Source: a bacterium (GTDB lineage: Bacteria > Desulfobacterota > Desulfocorpusculales > Desulfocorpusculum). From it: 64,000 nt of DNA. Positions 14,913 to 22,329 of this stretch are shown in pieces (within the stretch, counting starts at the first letter, position 1; each line of letters starts with the position of its first letter). The notes under the pieces are model-generated. The model did no database searches. It worked only from the letters and a program-made list of their open reading frames with translations, and was not told the DNA's origin. Location of the stretch: positions 1 through 64,000 of the forward strand of contig JBBFLE010000012.1 of assembly GCA_037481695.1 (NCBI GenBank), written 5' to 3'. Both the position numbers and the translations under genes were made by a program.

Positions 14913-15701
14913 TCACAAAGAGGGCACGGCCTGCACCCACTTTTTCACCTTGAGCCAGGCAAGGCCCAGGTACTCGTGAAGAGCACGGCGGACCTTGCGC
15001 AGATTTTCGCAGGATGGATACTTCTCAGAGTAACCCCCATGAGGCCGTTGTTTGAGCATATGATTCGTTGGGGCTGCAATGGGGTTCATTCCCATGGCCC
15101 GAAAGAGTTCCATGGCTCTTGGCATGTGAGCTGCAGAAGTCACAAGCACAAAAGGCTCTTCACCCAGCATGTGTTTTATTTCCCTGGCCTGATCCTCCGT
15201 GTTTCTTGAGGTTTTCTCCAGGGCCAATTTCCCAGGCTCCACCCCAAGGCACAAGGCTGCCTCAGCCATGACCTGCGCATTGGCAACAGGATCATGGAGG
15301 CTTCCTCCTGAAAGCAGAAGTCGGCTCTGCCAAAGGAGCCTATGGATGCGGATTCCCTCTACCAGTCGGGCCAAAGAGGCCTCGTCCAGGCGGGTTACAG
15401 GCGGCAGTCTGGGATCTGAAACATGCCCGCTTCCCAACACCACCACCCAGCGGATCTCCTTCATGCCTTCATGGAAAACCCAAGCCCCTTCAGATTGCTC
15501 CAGAGGCTTTAACATGCTGTCTGCCACAGGCCCCCAGCTAAGCCCTGCCAGGACAAGAGTGCCCAGGGTTACAAGCAGCCTTCCTGCCCTCTTCCAGGGT
15601 GTGATCCAAAGTAACAAAACACCCAATCCCAAGATCATTAAAATCGTGGGCACTGGGTAAAGCATGTGGGAAAGCGACTTTCTGACAAGAAACCAGTCCA
15701 T
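14913..15701 (-). CDS. YdcF/ElyC-type DUF218 membrane protein
   Basis: A 262-residue protein with two N-terminal membrane segments (TILMILGLGVLLLWI and LLVTLGTLVLAGLSW) followed by a DUF218 domain: WVVVLGSGHV, LLLSGGSLHDPVANAQVMAE, LEKTSRNTEDQAREIKHML and VTSAAHMPRAMELFRAMG, including the conserved SxNTxxxA and T-x-x-H-x-x-R motifs. ElyC of E. coli, the closest named relative by architecture, affects peptidoglycan and lipid carrier homeostasis. It stands alone on the minus strand between surE and an SDR gene. The specific substrate is unknown. Confidence 0.85.
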   Translation of the reverse strand: MDWFLVRKSLSHMLYPVPTILMILGLGVLLLWITPWKRAGRLLVTLGTLVLAGLSWGPVADSMLKPLEQSEGAWVFHEGMKEIRWVVVLGSGHVSDPRLPPVTRLDEASLARLVEGIRIHRLLWQSRLLLSGGSLHDPVANAQVMAEAALCLGVEPGKLALEKTSRNTEDQAREIKHMLGEEPFVLVTSAAHMPRAMELFRAMGMNPIAAPTNHMLKQRPHGGYSEKYPSCENLRKVRRALHEYLGLAWLKVKKWVQAVPSL

Positions 15702-15869
15702 TCAGACCTCCATGCCAGCAGGGGCCCTCTCAGAGACCTCCTGCCTTCTTTAATGGGAGCTGCCAGGGCCCATCCGGCTGTCGCTTCGTGCAGCTCTGTC
15801 AGGGGCCTCCCAGCTTGAATCGCAGGAAAAAGATCCGGTAAACCCTAGCTGGTAGCGGGAGCTCCGGGC

Positions 15870-16724
15870 CTAGGATACTGGCCTTCTCACACCTTTTAGG
15901 GCCTCTTTTACCGAACGCGGGCTCCAGCCCAGAAGTCTTGCAGCCAGAGAAACCTCCAGTGTGAGATCCCTGGGCCTCGGCATCCTAGTATCCCCAAGTT
16001 TGGCCCTTGGGATGGGCCCTGGGTCAAAGCCCATGGCCTCGGCCAAAAGGCAGGCCAGGCAGTAGCGGCTCAGGGACTCGGGCCCGGCCAGATGAACAAT
16101 GGGAGGAATGGGTCCTTCTGCCAGGGCCAACTGGGCCATGGCAAGACAAAGGTCCTCCAGGGCTATGGCCGAGCGCATCTCATCCTCGAAGTAAGGGTAA
16201 TCGAAGACCCCTCTCATAAGCCCAAGTCTCAAAGATTCCGTGCGGGGATCCATTGGAGACAATCCATAGACCAAAGAACTCCTCAGCACGCAAGCTCCGG
16301 CCTCCAAGGCCATGAGCTCTGCCTTGAGTTTTGCTTCCCCATAAGGGATCACGGGCCTGGGCAAATCCGTCTCTTCGTAAGGAGGATTTTCCCCGTCGAA
16401 GACCATGTCAGTGGACATGTAGAAAAAACGCCCCTGTCTGCCCGTGCAGGTCCATGCCTCCAAAAGGTTCCTGGTGCCTCGTACCACGCTTCCATCCAGA
16501 TCTTCCATGTCATAGGCCAGGTGGAAGATTACATGGGGCCTGAACTCCCTCAACAAAGCCTGGACCCCTTTGGGGTCTCTAATATCCAGGAATCTCTCAT
16601 CCGACCCCTGTGTTTTGGGGTGTCTAAAAAAGGTGGGCAACACCTCCAGAGCCTTTCTCCTGAGCAGATCCAAGAGGAATGTGCCCACGTACCCGCTTGC
16701 TCCCACAATGAGGACTCTTGCCAT
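15870..16724 (-). CDS. SDR-family NAD(P)-dependent reductase, RmlD-like
   Basis: An extended short-chain dehydrogenase/epimerase starting at ATG 16724 (MARVLIVGASGYVGTFLLDLL; the glycine-rich NAD(P) motif is at residues 7-13). VIFHLAYDMEDLDGSVVRGTRNLLEA and RFFYMSTDMVFDGENPPYEE match RmlD (dTDP-4-dehydrorhamnose reductase), and YGEAKLKAE carries the catalytic Tyr-xxx-Lys. The C-terminus is shorter than in epimerases, as in RmlD. No other rhamnose genes are nearby, so the substrate is uncertain. About 284 residues. Confidence 0.82.
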   Translation of the reverse strand: MARVLIVGASGYVGTFLLDLLRRKALEVLPTFFRHPKTQGSDERFLDIRDPKGVQALLREFRPHVIFHLAYDMEDLDGSVVRGTRNLLEAWTCTGRQGRFFYMSTDMVFDGENPPYEETDLPRPVIPYGEAKLKAELMALEAGACVLRSSLVYGLSPMDPRTESLRLGLMRGVFDYPYFEDEMRSAIALEDLCLAMAQLALAEGPIPPIVHLAGPESLSRYCLACLLAEAMGFDPGPIPRAKLGDTRMPRPRDLTLEVSLAARLLGWSPRSVKEALKGVRRPVS

Positions 16725-16986
16725 GATTCCCGCCCAAAAACTCAAATGAATGAGATGATCTGCTTGCAGCAGCCCGGATATTAAAAAATCATCCTCTGTG
16801 GGTCAATCCAATGGGGGTCCGGCCGTAAAAAGAGTGTTTCGGAGCCGGCCCATGGGAAGATCCAGACCAGTCCAAGGTGTGGGACTTGGGTCTTGAAGAA
16901 ATCTCGATTCTTATCCTAGGGGTTGCGGCCCTGGGTCTGAGCAAGCATAATAATCCCCCTGAGCCATGTAAGCTTGGAGACGGCCT

Positions 16987-17745
16987 TTGAAGAAAAGCAA
17001 CGAGGAAGGTTCCCGGCCATTTCAGGAGGCTCAAGCCCCGGGAAGACCGCGCATCTGGCTAAGGCTACTCATTTTGGCTCTCTTGGTGGGAGGCGCTACT
17101 TTTCTCCTCTATGAAACAGGGGTGATAAGGTTTTTCCTCCACAAGGAAAAGCTCCTCCAGCTGCTCAAGTCCATGCGGCCCTGGGACGTGGTGGTATTTG
17201 TTCTGCTTCAGGCCTCTCAGGTGGTGGTGGCCCCAATACCAGGAGAAGTAACGGGTCTGGCCGGCGGATACCTGTACGGCCCATTTCTGGGGATTCTTTT
17301 GTCCACCATTGGTCTTACCATGGGTTCTTACCTGGCATTCACCCTGGGCCGCGCCCTGGGCCGTCCGGCTATAGAGAAATTCGTGCCCCAATCCACCATG
17401 GCCAGGTTTGATTATCTCCTGAAACACAAGGGAGCCTTCATCGTCTTTCTTCTTTTTTTGATCCCCGGCTTTCCCAAAGACACCCTGTGCTGGTTCCTGG
17501 GACTTGGGCACTTGAGCTCTCTGGAGTTCTTGCTGATAAGCACCACCGGAAGGCTCCTGGGGACCATCCTGCTGACCCTCGGGGGAGACTTTATTCGTCA
17601 TCACCAGTACGTGCGGTTTTCTATTCTGGTGGGAGTGGCTCTCTTGTTCATACTGGCTGCCATGGCTTACAGAGACAAGCTGGAGAGGCTCTTTCGCATC
17701 TGGCACATAAGAAGAGCCAGAAAAAGCCGTAACTCCAGGCGCTAG
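16987..17745 (+). CDS. TVP38/TMEM64 family (VTT-domain) membrane protein
   Basis: A 252-residue polytopic membrane protein. After a basic N-terminus come a hydrophobic segment (LLILALLVGGATFLLYE) and the VTT/SNARE-associated domain, recognised by QASQVVVAPIPGEVTGLAGGYLYGP, GLTMGSYLAFTLGRALGRP and LFLIPGFPKDTLCWFLGLG. Related DedA and TVP38 proteins are lipid scramblases or flippases; the exact cargo is unknown. The start is TTG 16987 behind GGAG, with no ATG nearby. It converges with the M23 peptidase gene, three bases apart. Confidence 0.88.
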   Translation: MKKSNEEGSRPFQEAQAPGRPRIWLRLLILALLVGGATFLLYETGVIRFFLHKEKLLQLLKSMRPWDVVVFVLLQASQVVVAPIPGEVTGLAGGYLYGPFLGILLSTIGLTMGSYLAFTLGRALGRPAIEKFVPQSTMARFDYLLKHKGAFIVFLLFLIPGFPKDTLCWFLGLGHLSSLEFLLISTTGRLLGTILLTLGGDFIRHHQYVRFSILVGVALLFILAAMAYRDKLERLFRIWHIRRARKSRNSRR

Positions 17746-17748
17746 GAA

Positions 17749-18462
17749 TCATTTCCCACCCAGGCTGAGGAGCTCCTGGTAAGGGTTGTAAGGACTCATG
17801 CGGCCATCATCAAAGAAAAGACACATGAAGTGGAGGTGTGTGGGGGAGCGGCTGGGAAAGGCGTTCTTGCCGCTTCTGCCCAGGGTGCCCAGGGTCTGTC
17901 CGGCCTCAACCCATTGTCCCACTTCCACAAGCACCTCCTGGAGGTGAGCGTAGTAACAGTAAAGCTCCCTCCAGGGAGTGAAGACCCACACATAATTTCC
18001 ACCTCTTATGTTGCTGCCAGGCTTCCAATCCCTGTTAAGCCCCACCACCACCCCCGATAGGAAGGCAAGTACCTCCACTGGCTTGCCGCTTCTGTCTTCC
18101 AGAGAGTCCTGGTCTCTGTCCAGAATGAAGATATCATGGGCCGGATGGCCTCCATGACGGTTACCCTGAAAAAAATCATAGCCTCTGGCCACAAAGCCGC
18201 TTCCTCCTCTCCCACCCAAATCCCTCCATGAACCGCCTTTGATGGGAAAGGCCATTTTCTTGTCTTTATCCTTTTCGCGAAAGAGAAGTGTCAGCTGCCC
18301 GTGGAGCTCTAGGAGTCTTTCTCTGGCTTCTTGATGTGAGATCTTGTTGTCTCTAACCAGGGCCTGAAGAAGATCCCATTGATGGGCAGCGTCCTGGCCC
18401 CAAGTCTTAGCAAGAGAAAGACTTAGTAGCAGAAAACCCAAAGAAAACCAAAAGACTCTCAT
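17749..18462 (-). CDS. Secreted M23-type peptidase
   Basis: Starts at ATG 18462 with a signal peptide (MRVFWFSLGFLLLSLSLAK, then TWGQ). After a helical linker rich in Glu and Lys, the M23 domain shows RHGGHPAHDIFILDRDQDSLED (HxxxD zinc ligands), YAHLQEVLVEVGQWVEAGQTLGTLG and THLHFMCLF (HxH). Domain order and size (about 237 residues) fit an exported cell-wall endopeptidase. It is distinct from the nlpD copy: no LysM domain and no lipobox. Confidence 0.87.
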   Translation of the reverse strand: MRVFWFSLGFLLLSLSLAKTWGQDAAHQWDLLQALVRDNKISHQEARERLLELHGQLTLLFREKDKDKKMAFPIKGGSWRDLGGRGGSGFVARGYDFFQGNRHGGHPAHDIFILDRDQDSLEDRSGKPVEVLAFLSGVVVGLNRDWKPGSNIRGGNYVWVFTPWRELYCYYAHLQEVLVEVGQWVEAGQTLGTLGRSGKNAFPSRSPTHLHFMCLFFDDGRMSPYNPYQELLSLGGK

Positions 18463-18528
18463 GGATTCCAAATCTCCGCAAACACTAGGACCTATGCTGT
18501 ACAAGAGTCCTCAGCCCTGCCACAGGCC

Positions 18529-19656
18529 TTACCCCAGGGCCATCTGCACTTCTTTTCGAACAGTTTCCGAGGGGTCTCCCAGGGCCCTCTCCAGGGCTCT
18601 TCTGGCCGAGGCACTGCCCATGCGGCCCAGCGCCCATGCGCACATGGCCCTGACGTTTTCAAAGGGGCTCTCCTTTAGTTTTCTTGCCAACAGAGGAATA
18701 TCCCTTGTATCTCGTACGTTACCCAAGGCCCTCGCCGCATTCATCTGCCACCTGTCTGGCCGGGATCTTGAGATATAGAAGAACTGGGGCCACAGCTTTT
18801 CCTGATAATAGTCGAGGTTCATATCAAGGATCAGGCGAAGGTCCCATCCCTGGCCCCTTTCCATCAGGTCCTGATTCAATGCAAGGGGCCTTTTGGCCCA
18901 GGCCTTATTTATGGGGCAGGCTTCCTGGCACAGATCACAACCGTAAATCCAGGTCCCCATAGGTTCTCTAAATTCAATGGGAGTAAGCTGCGGTCCGTAA
19001 TATGTCAAAAAAGCAATGCATTTTTGGGGCTCCATTCTAAGAGGTTCGTAAAGGGCTCCTGTGGGGCAGGCCTTGAGACACTCCATCTTACAGTTCTGGG
19101 GGCAGCCCAAGACCATGCTGGGTTCATCGGGTTGCAGCTCCACATCCACCAACAATGGGATTATCTCCAGCCAAGAGCACCTGCCCATGGAGTTACGGGC
19201 AAAGGCAAAACAGTTGTTTCCATACTGGGTTATGCCTGCCCTGGCAGCAGCCATGCGGGCTGGGAGCTCTTCGTCGTAAAGGCAGTGAATTCCAAGTCCT
19301 TTGAGGAAGTCCAACAGGGACTTGAATCGCAAGTACTCTTCCCCCCTTATCTTTCTCTCGTCCACCATGTAACATCTGCCATAGACGTGCAGCAGATGCT
19401 CTGGGAAGCTTTTCCTGTGATAGTTACGGATCAGAACCACGATGGATCTGGCCCAAGGGTGTTTGGATGCAGGCCTGGATCCCCTCAGGGTGCTGAAGGA
19501 ATCTGTTTGGACCCAATGGTACATGGCAGGCCTGCGTTGGATCTCCTCCACATACAGGTGGAATGGGGCTACATCTGTGAAGCCAACATCCTCAAAACCC
19601 AAACTCAAGGCCTGCTCTCTTATGATTCTCTTTAATGCTTGACTCATGAGGGCCAC
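18529..19656 (-). CDS. QueG-like double [4Fe-4S] reductase with HEAT repeats
   Basis: A 375-residue protein related to epoxyqueuosine reductase and reductive-dehalogenase-like enzymes. The cobalamin-domain counterpart is at residues 50-190, where AAARAGITQYGNNCF aligns with the RAGxGxxGKN loop of QueG. Two ferredoxin-type motifs follow: NCKMECLKACPTGAL and YGCDLCQEACPINKAW. C-terminal HEAT-like repeats (AARALGNVRDTRDIPLLARKLKES, CAWALGRMGSASARRALERALGD) match QueG architecture. The N-terminal domain departs from canonical QueG (GNN for GKN and a different strand order), so tRNA epoxyqueuosine may not be the substrate. Divergent from the DUF166 selenoprotein gene. Confidence 0.78.
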   Translation of the reverse strand: MALMSQALKRIIREQALSLGFEDVGFTDVAPFHLYVEEIQRRPAMYHWVQTDSFSTLRGSRPASKHPWARSIVVLIRNYHRKSFPEHLLHVYGRCYMVDERKIRGEEYLRFKSLLDFLKGLGIHCLYDEELPARMAAARAGITQYGNNCFAFARNSMGRCSWLEIIPLLVDVELQPDEPSMVLGCPQNCKMECLKACPTGALYEPLRMEPQKCIAFLTYYGPQLTPIEFREPMGTWIYGCDLCQEACPINKAWAKRPLALNQDLMERGQGWDLRLILDMNLDYYQEKLWPQFFYISRSRPDRWQMNAARALGNVRDTRDIPLLARKLKESPFENVRAMCAWALGRMGSASARRALERALGDPSETVRKEVQMALG

Positions 19657-19856
19657 CTCCCAGGTTCATGCCAGAGTATGATGGGATTTCAAGTGTGTGT
19701 GAAGGCCTTTTGGAGCCCTTTCATCACTGGTTGCATCTTGTTGACATTATAATCCTTTTGCTCATCAAGGCGCTTCTCCAGAGGCTCTTATTGATTCCCC
19801 TTTATCCAAAGGCTATTCTACAGGGTGTAACCCCTAGATCAATGGAGAGCTATAAG

Positions 19857-20528
19857 ATGCAGGAGATTTGGGTCTTCCAGCAAAGGGGAAGTGGCATGGC
19901 CAAGATTCGTGCCATATCGGCCAGGGGCAAGGGTATGCGCATAGGCAGGATCCTTTCTGTGGATGAGGCTTTACCTGCCGTGCTAGAGGAGCCAGGCAAA
20001 TACCTTCCCCAGGAGATCCATGCTGATCTGGTCCTGGATTTTCTTCGTCACCCAGACCTGTCCCTGGAGCTGGCCTTGAGGTGCAGGGAGCTTAGTATTC
20101 CTGTGGTGGCTTCGGGCAAGAAGTTGAGGGTGGAGGGCACCATCACGCCGCCTACCTGATGCGGGCTTGCCAGGCAGGTCTGCCTGGGCCCTTACGGGGA
20201 ACAGTTCGGGGCCCCGGAGCTGGAGGTGGAGCTGGAAGGCACTGTGGTGCGTGGTGTGCGAGTCAGAAGAGGAGCCCCCTGCGGAGCCACCTGGGAGGCT
20301 TCTGAGCGCATCTTGGGGCTGGAAGCAAAAGAGGCCCTTTCCAGAATCGGGCTAGAGACTCAGTTCCAGTGCATTGCAGATCCCTCGGGCTGGGATCCCC
20401 TTTGGGGCAAGAGTCCGGTCCATTTTGCGGCGGATGTTCACACGGCAGCCCTGGAAAGAGCCCTCTCTGGACTCAGAAACCGTAATCCCCTGTGCGGATG
20501 TCATTCAGAATCCCGTTTTCGAACCTAA
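19857..20528 (+). CDS. DUF166-family selenoprotein (Sec at residue 101)
   Basis: The frame from ATG 19857 (GGAG nine bases upstream) meets TGA at 20157-20159 and continues without another stop to TAA at 20526-20528, 223 residues in all. Both sides belong to one DUF166 protein: ADLVLDFLRHPDLSLELALRC and ITPPT before the TGA, then CGLARQV, FGAPELEVELEG and RVRRGAPCGATWEASERILG after it. At this place relatives have a Cys-Cys pair, as I recall them, so TGA replaces the first Cys. A SECIS-type hairpin follows directly. The role of DUF166, sometimes labelled thymidylate-synthase-related, is not established. The end overlaps the convergent DUF2845 gene by 56 bases. Confidence 0.85.
20163..20191 (+). 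promoter_or_regulatory. Bacterial SECIS hairpin for the DUF166 Sec codon
   Basis: Sixteen bases after the TGA, CCAGGC (20170-20175) and GCCTGG (20182-20187) form a perfect 6-bp stem capped by AGGTCT; GGGC (20163-20166) and GCCC (20188-20191) extend it below a 3-base bulge. As I recall it, the apical loop matches that of the E. coli fdhF SECIS, which binds SelB. Confidence 0.85.
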
Positions 20529-20835
20529 GATAATACATGAGGCTGTGGGGGCCAAAGTTGTAAGTCCACTCCTCTATGAGAACCTGCTGTACGGCCCAAG
20601 GTTTGATATAGCGTTTTTCTCCGGGATCGTAAAGAAAGAGGCGTCCTTCTGGAATACCCAGGCGTTCTTCATATCTCTGTTCTACAAAGCTGGGCGCTCC
20701 ACACTTGGCCGTCACCTCATATCGAGTCTCCCCCAAAGACACTATCCTTCCCTGGCATCTCAGGGCCGAGGCCTCAATGGGTGCCCAGGTTGACAATAGG
20801 GCCATAAGAGAAAAGGCTATTTTGCATATGTTCAT
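20473..20835 (-). CDS. DUF2845 secreted protein
   Basis: A small exported protein starting at ATG 20835 (MNICKIAFSLMALLSTWAPIEASA is a signal peptide; an alternative start lies 15 bases upstream). The mature part LRCQGRIVSLGETRYEVTAKCGAPSFVEQR, with two cysteines, and EWTYNFGPHSLMYYLRFENGILNDIRTGDYG are typical of DUF2845, a periplasmic family of unknown function common in deltaproteobacteria and pseudomonads. It converges with and overlaps the end of the selenoprotein gene. Confidence 0.85.
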   Translation of the reverse strand: MNICKIAFSLMALLSTWAPIEASALRCQGRIVSLGETRYEVTAKCGAPSFVEQRYEERLGIPEGRLFLYDPGEKRYIKPWAVQQVLIEEWTYNFGPHSLMYYLRFENGILNDIRTGDYGF

Positions 20836-21259
20836 GTGCCACTTCCCCAATGGTTGTCTCCAGGCTCAACTTACAGAACTGGCAGGATATAGTCAAGATT
20901 CTTGGTCTGCGTTTTTTGATTAATGAACTGTGGTGCGTGGCTCCACTATGTCCTGGTATGGATGGATTCAGGTCCCAAGGAAACTGGAATCTGCCCATGG
21001 GGGCCTATTGGGTCCAGGACTCCAAATGAGCAAAGCCACCGGGTGGGCCTTTGGCCCTCAACCTCACTGGTCCTGTAGAATGATCCGGGTCAGATGTCTT
21101 GTTGCTTGACATCTGTGATGCCATTTCCTATTATTCGCCTGTCTCTGGCAAGGCACAGGGCAGCCAGGCCGCAGGTTGGACTCTCAGCAAAATGGAACCC
21201 CAAAGTGTTTCTGCTTCATGGGGCATACTCTTGGAAGCCTAAAGGAAAGGAGGATTGCC
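20836..21259. other. Intergenic region with one hairpin
   Basis: About 420 bp with no supported gene between the divergent DUF2845 and TAXI receptor genes. CAGATGTC (21091-21098) and GACATCTG (21108-21115) form an 8-bp stem with a 9-base loop and no following T run, so it is more likely an operator or mRNA hairpin than a terminator. No convincing -35/-10 pair was found. Confidence 0.5.
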
Positions 21260-22216
21260 ATGAGAAAGGCTTGGAGGTTGATGGGTGCGGCTTTAGTCGT
21301 AGCTTTGGCAATTGCAGGCCCTTGTTTTGCGCAGCAGAAGGTGGACCTCAAGATGATGACTGGCCCCATGGGCGGTTCCTGGTATCCCTTGGGAGGGGCC
21401 ATATCCGAGCTGATCCAGAAAGCAGTGCCTGGCTCCAGCGTCTCTGTGCTTCCAGGGGGAGGCATAGCCAATGTGGTGGCTGTGGAGGAAGGCAAGGCGG
21501 ACATTGGTTTCGGTAACTCCAGCTCCAGCGTGGATGGGGTGGCAGGCAGGGATCCCTTCAAGGCCCCCACCAAGAACGTCATGCAGCTAGCAACCCTGTA
21601 TCCCCAGTATTTCCAGATGGTTGTAATGGAGGACTCCGGCATTAAGAGCCCAGCGGATTTCAAAGGCAAGGCCATCTGTCCTGGACCCAAGGGCCATACC
21701 GGGGAGCTTCTTGCCAGGCAGGTTCTGGAGCTCTATGGCCTCTCTTACAACGACATGAGCAAGGTAAACCACGTCAGCTACTCTGACGCGGTATCCCTTC
21801 TCAAGGACAACCATGCCCACGTTTTCTTGCTGGGCACTACGATTCCAGCCTCTTCCATCCTGGATCTGGCCACCACAAGAAAGATCCGCATGATTCCACT
21901 GCCTGATGAGAAGATCCAGCAGCTCCAAAAGATGAACGCCGGGTACCTCAAGAGGGTAATTCCCAAGGGCACGTATCCTGGGGTGGACTATGACGTGCCT
22001 GGAGTGGGCTATTTCACGCATCTGGTGATAAGCGCCAAGCTGCCTGAGGATCTTGTGTACAAGATCACCAAGGTGATCACAGAGAACGTGGCCCAGCTAA
22101 GCCAGGTGGTTAAGGACATGGAAGGAGTCAAGGCCCAGGATCTGGCTTTGGATATCGGAGTGCCTTTCCATCCCGGGGCACTGAAGTATTACAAGGAAAT
22201 AGGAGCCATTAAGTAG
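21260..22216 (+). CDS. TAXI-family TRAP transporter solute-binding protein
   Basis: A 318-residue periplasmic receptor. ATG 21260 follows AAAGGAGG; the signal peptide MRKAWRLMGAALVVALAIAG ends near CFAQQ. KMMTGPMGGSWYPLGGAISELIQK and PGGGIANVVAVEEGKADIGFGNSSS are the hallmark of the TAXI (TRAP-associated extracytoplasmic immunogenic) family, which binds acidic ligands such as glutamate or other carboxylates; the ligand here is unknown. It is followed at once by its permease gene. Confidence 0.93.
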   Translation: MRKAWRLMGAALVVALAIAGPCFAQQKVDLKMMTGPMGGSWYPLGGAISELIQKAVPGSSVSVLPGGGIANVVAVEEGKADIGFGNSSSSVDGVAGRDPFKAPTKNVMQLATLYPQYFQMVVMEDSGIKSPADFKGKAICPGPKGHTGELLARQVLELYGLSYNDMSKVNHVSYSDAVSLLKDNHAHVFLLGTTIPASSILDLATTRKIRMIPLPDEKIQQLQKMNAGYLKRVIPKGTYPGVDYDVPGVGYFTHLVISAKLPEDLVYKITKVITENVAQLSQVVKDMEGVKAQDLALDIGVPFHPGALKYYKEIGAIK

Positions 22217-22291
22217 GCCTGTCAAGGCTCTAGACCCGGTAGGGAAAGCTCTGGAGAGCTGGGCATAGGTTGTCTTAATCTAGATCTATGA

Positions 22292-22312
22292 GGCGGGGCT
22301 GGATGCCCCGCC
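22292..22312 (+). promoter_or_regulatory. GC-rich intercistronic hairpin
   Basis: GGCGGGGC-TGGAT-GCCCCGCC, an 8-bp perfect stem with a 5-base loop, between the receptor and permease genes. No T run follows, so it probably protects the receptor mRNA or attenuates readthrough, giving more receptor than permease. Confidence 0.7.
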
Positions 22313-22329
22313 TTGCTCTTGGATGGGCC

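Noticed and set aside
19741-19770. TTGACATTATAAT string upstream of the DUF166 gene as a promoter
   Set aside because: The -35-like and -10-like hexamers are nearly adjacent, not 16-18 bp apart, so they cannot serve as one promoter.
20157-20159. General recoding of TGA as an amino acid in this organism
   Set aside because: Many intact genes here end in TGA with complete C-termini, such as mutS, hslU, argG and argH.
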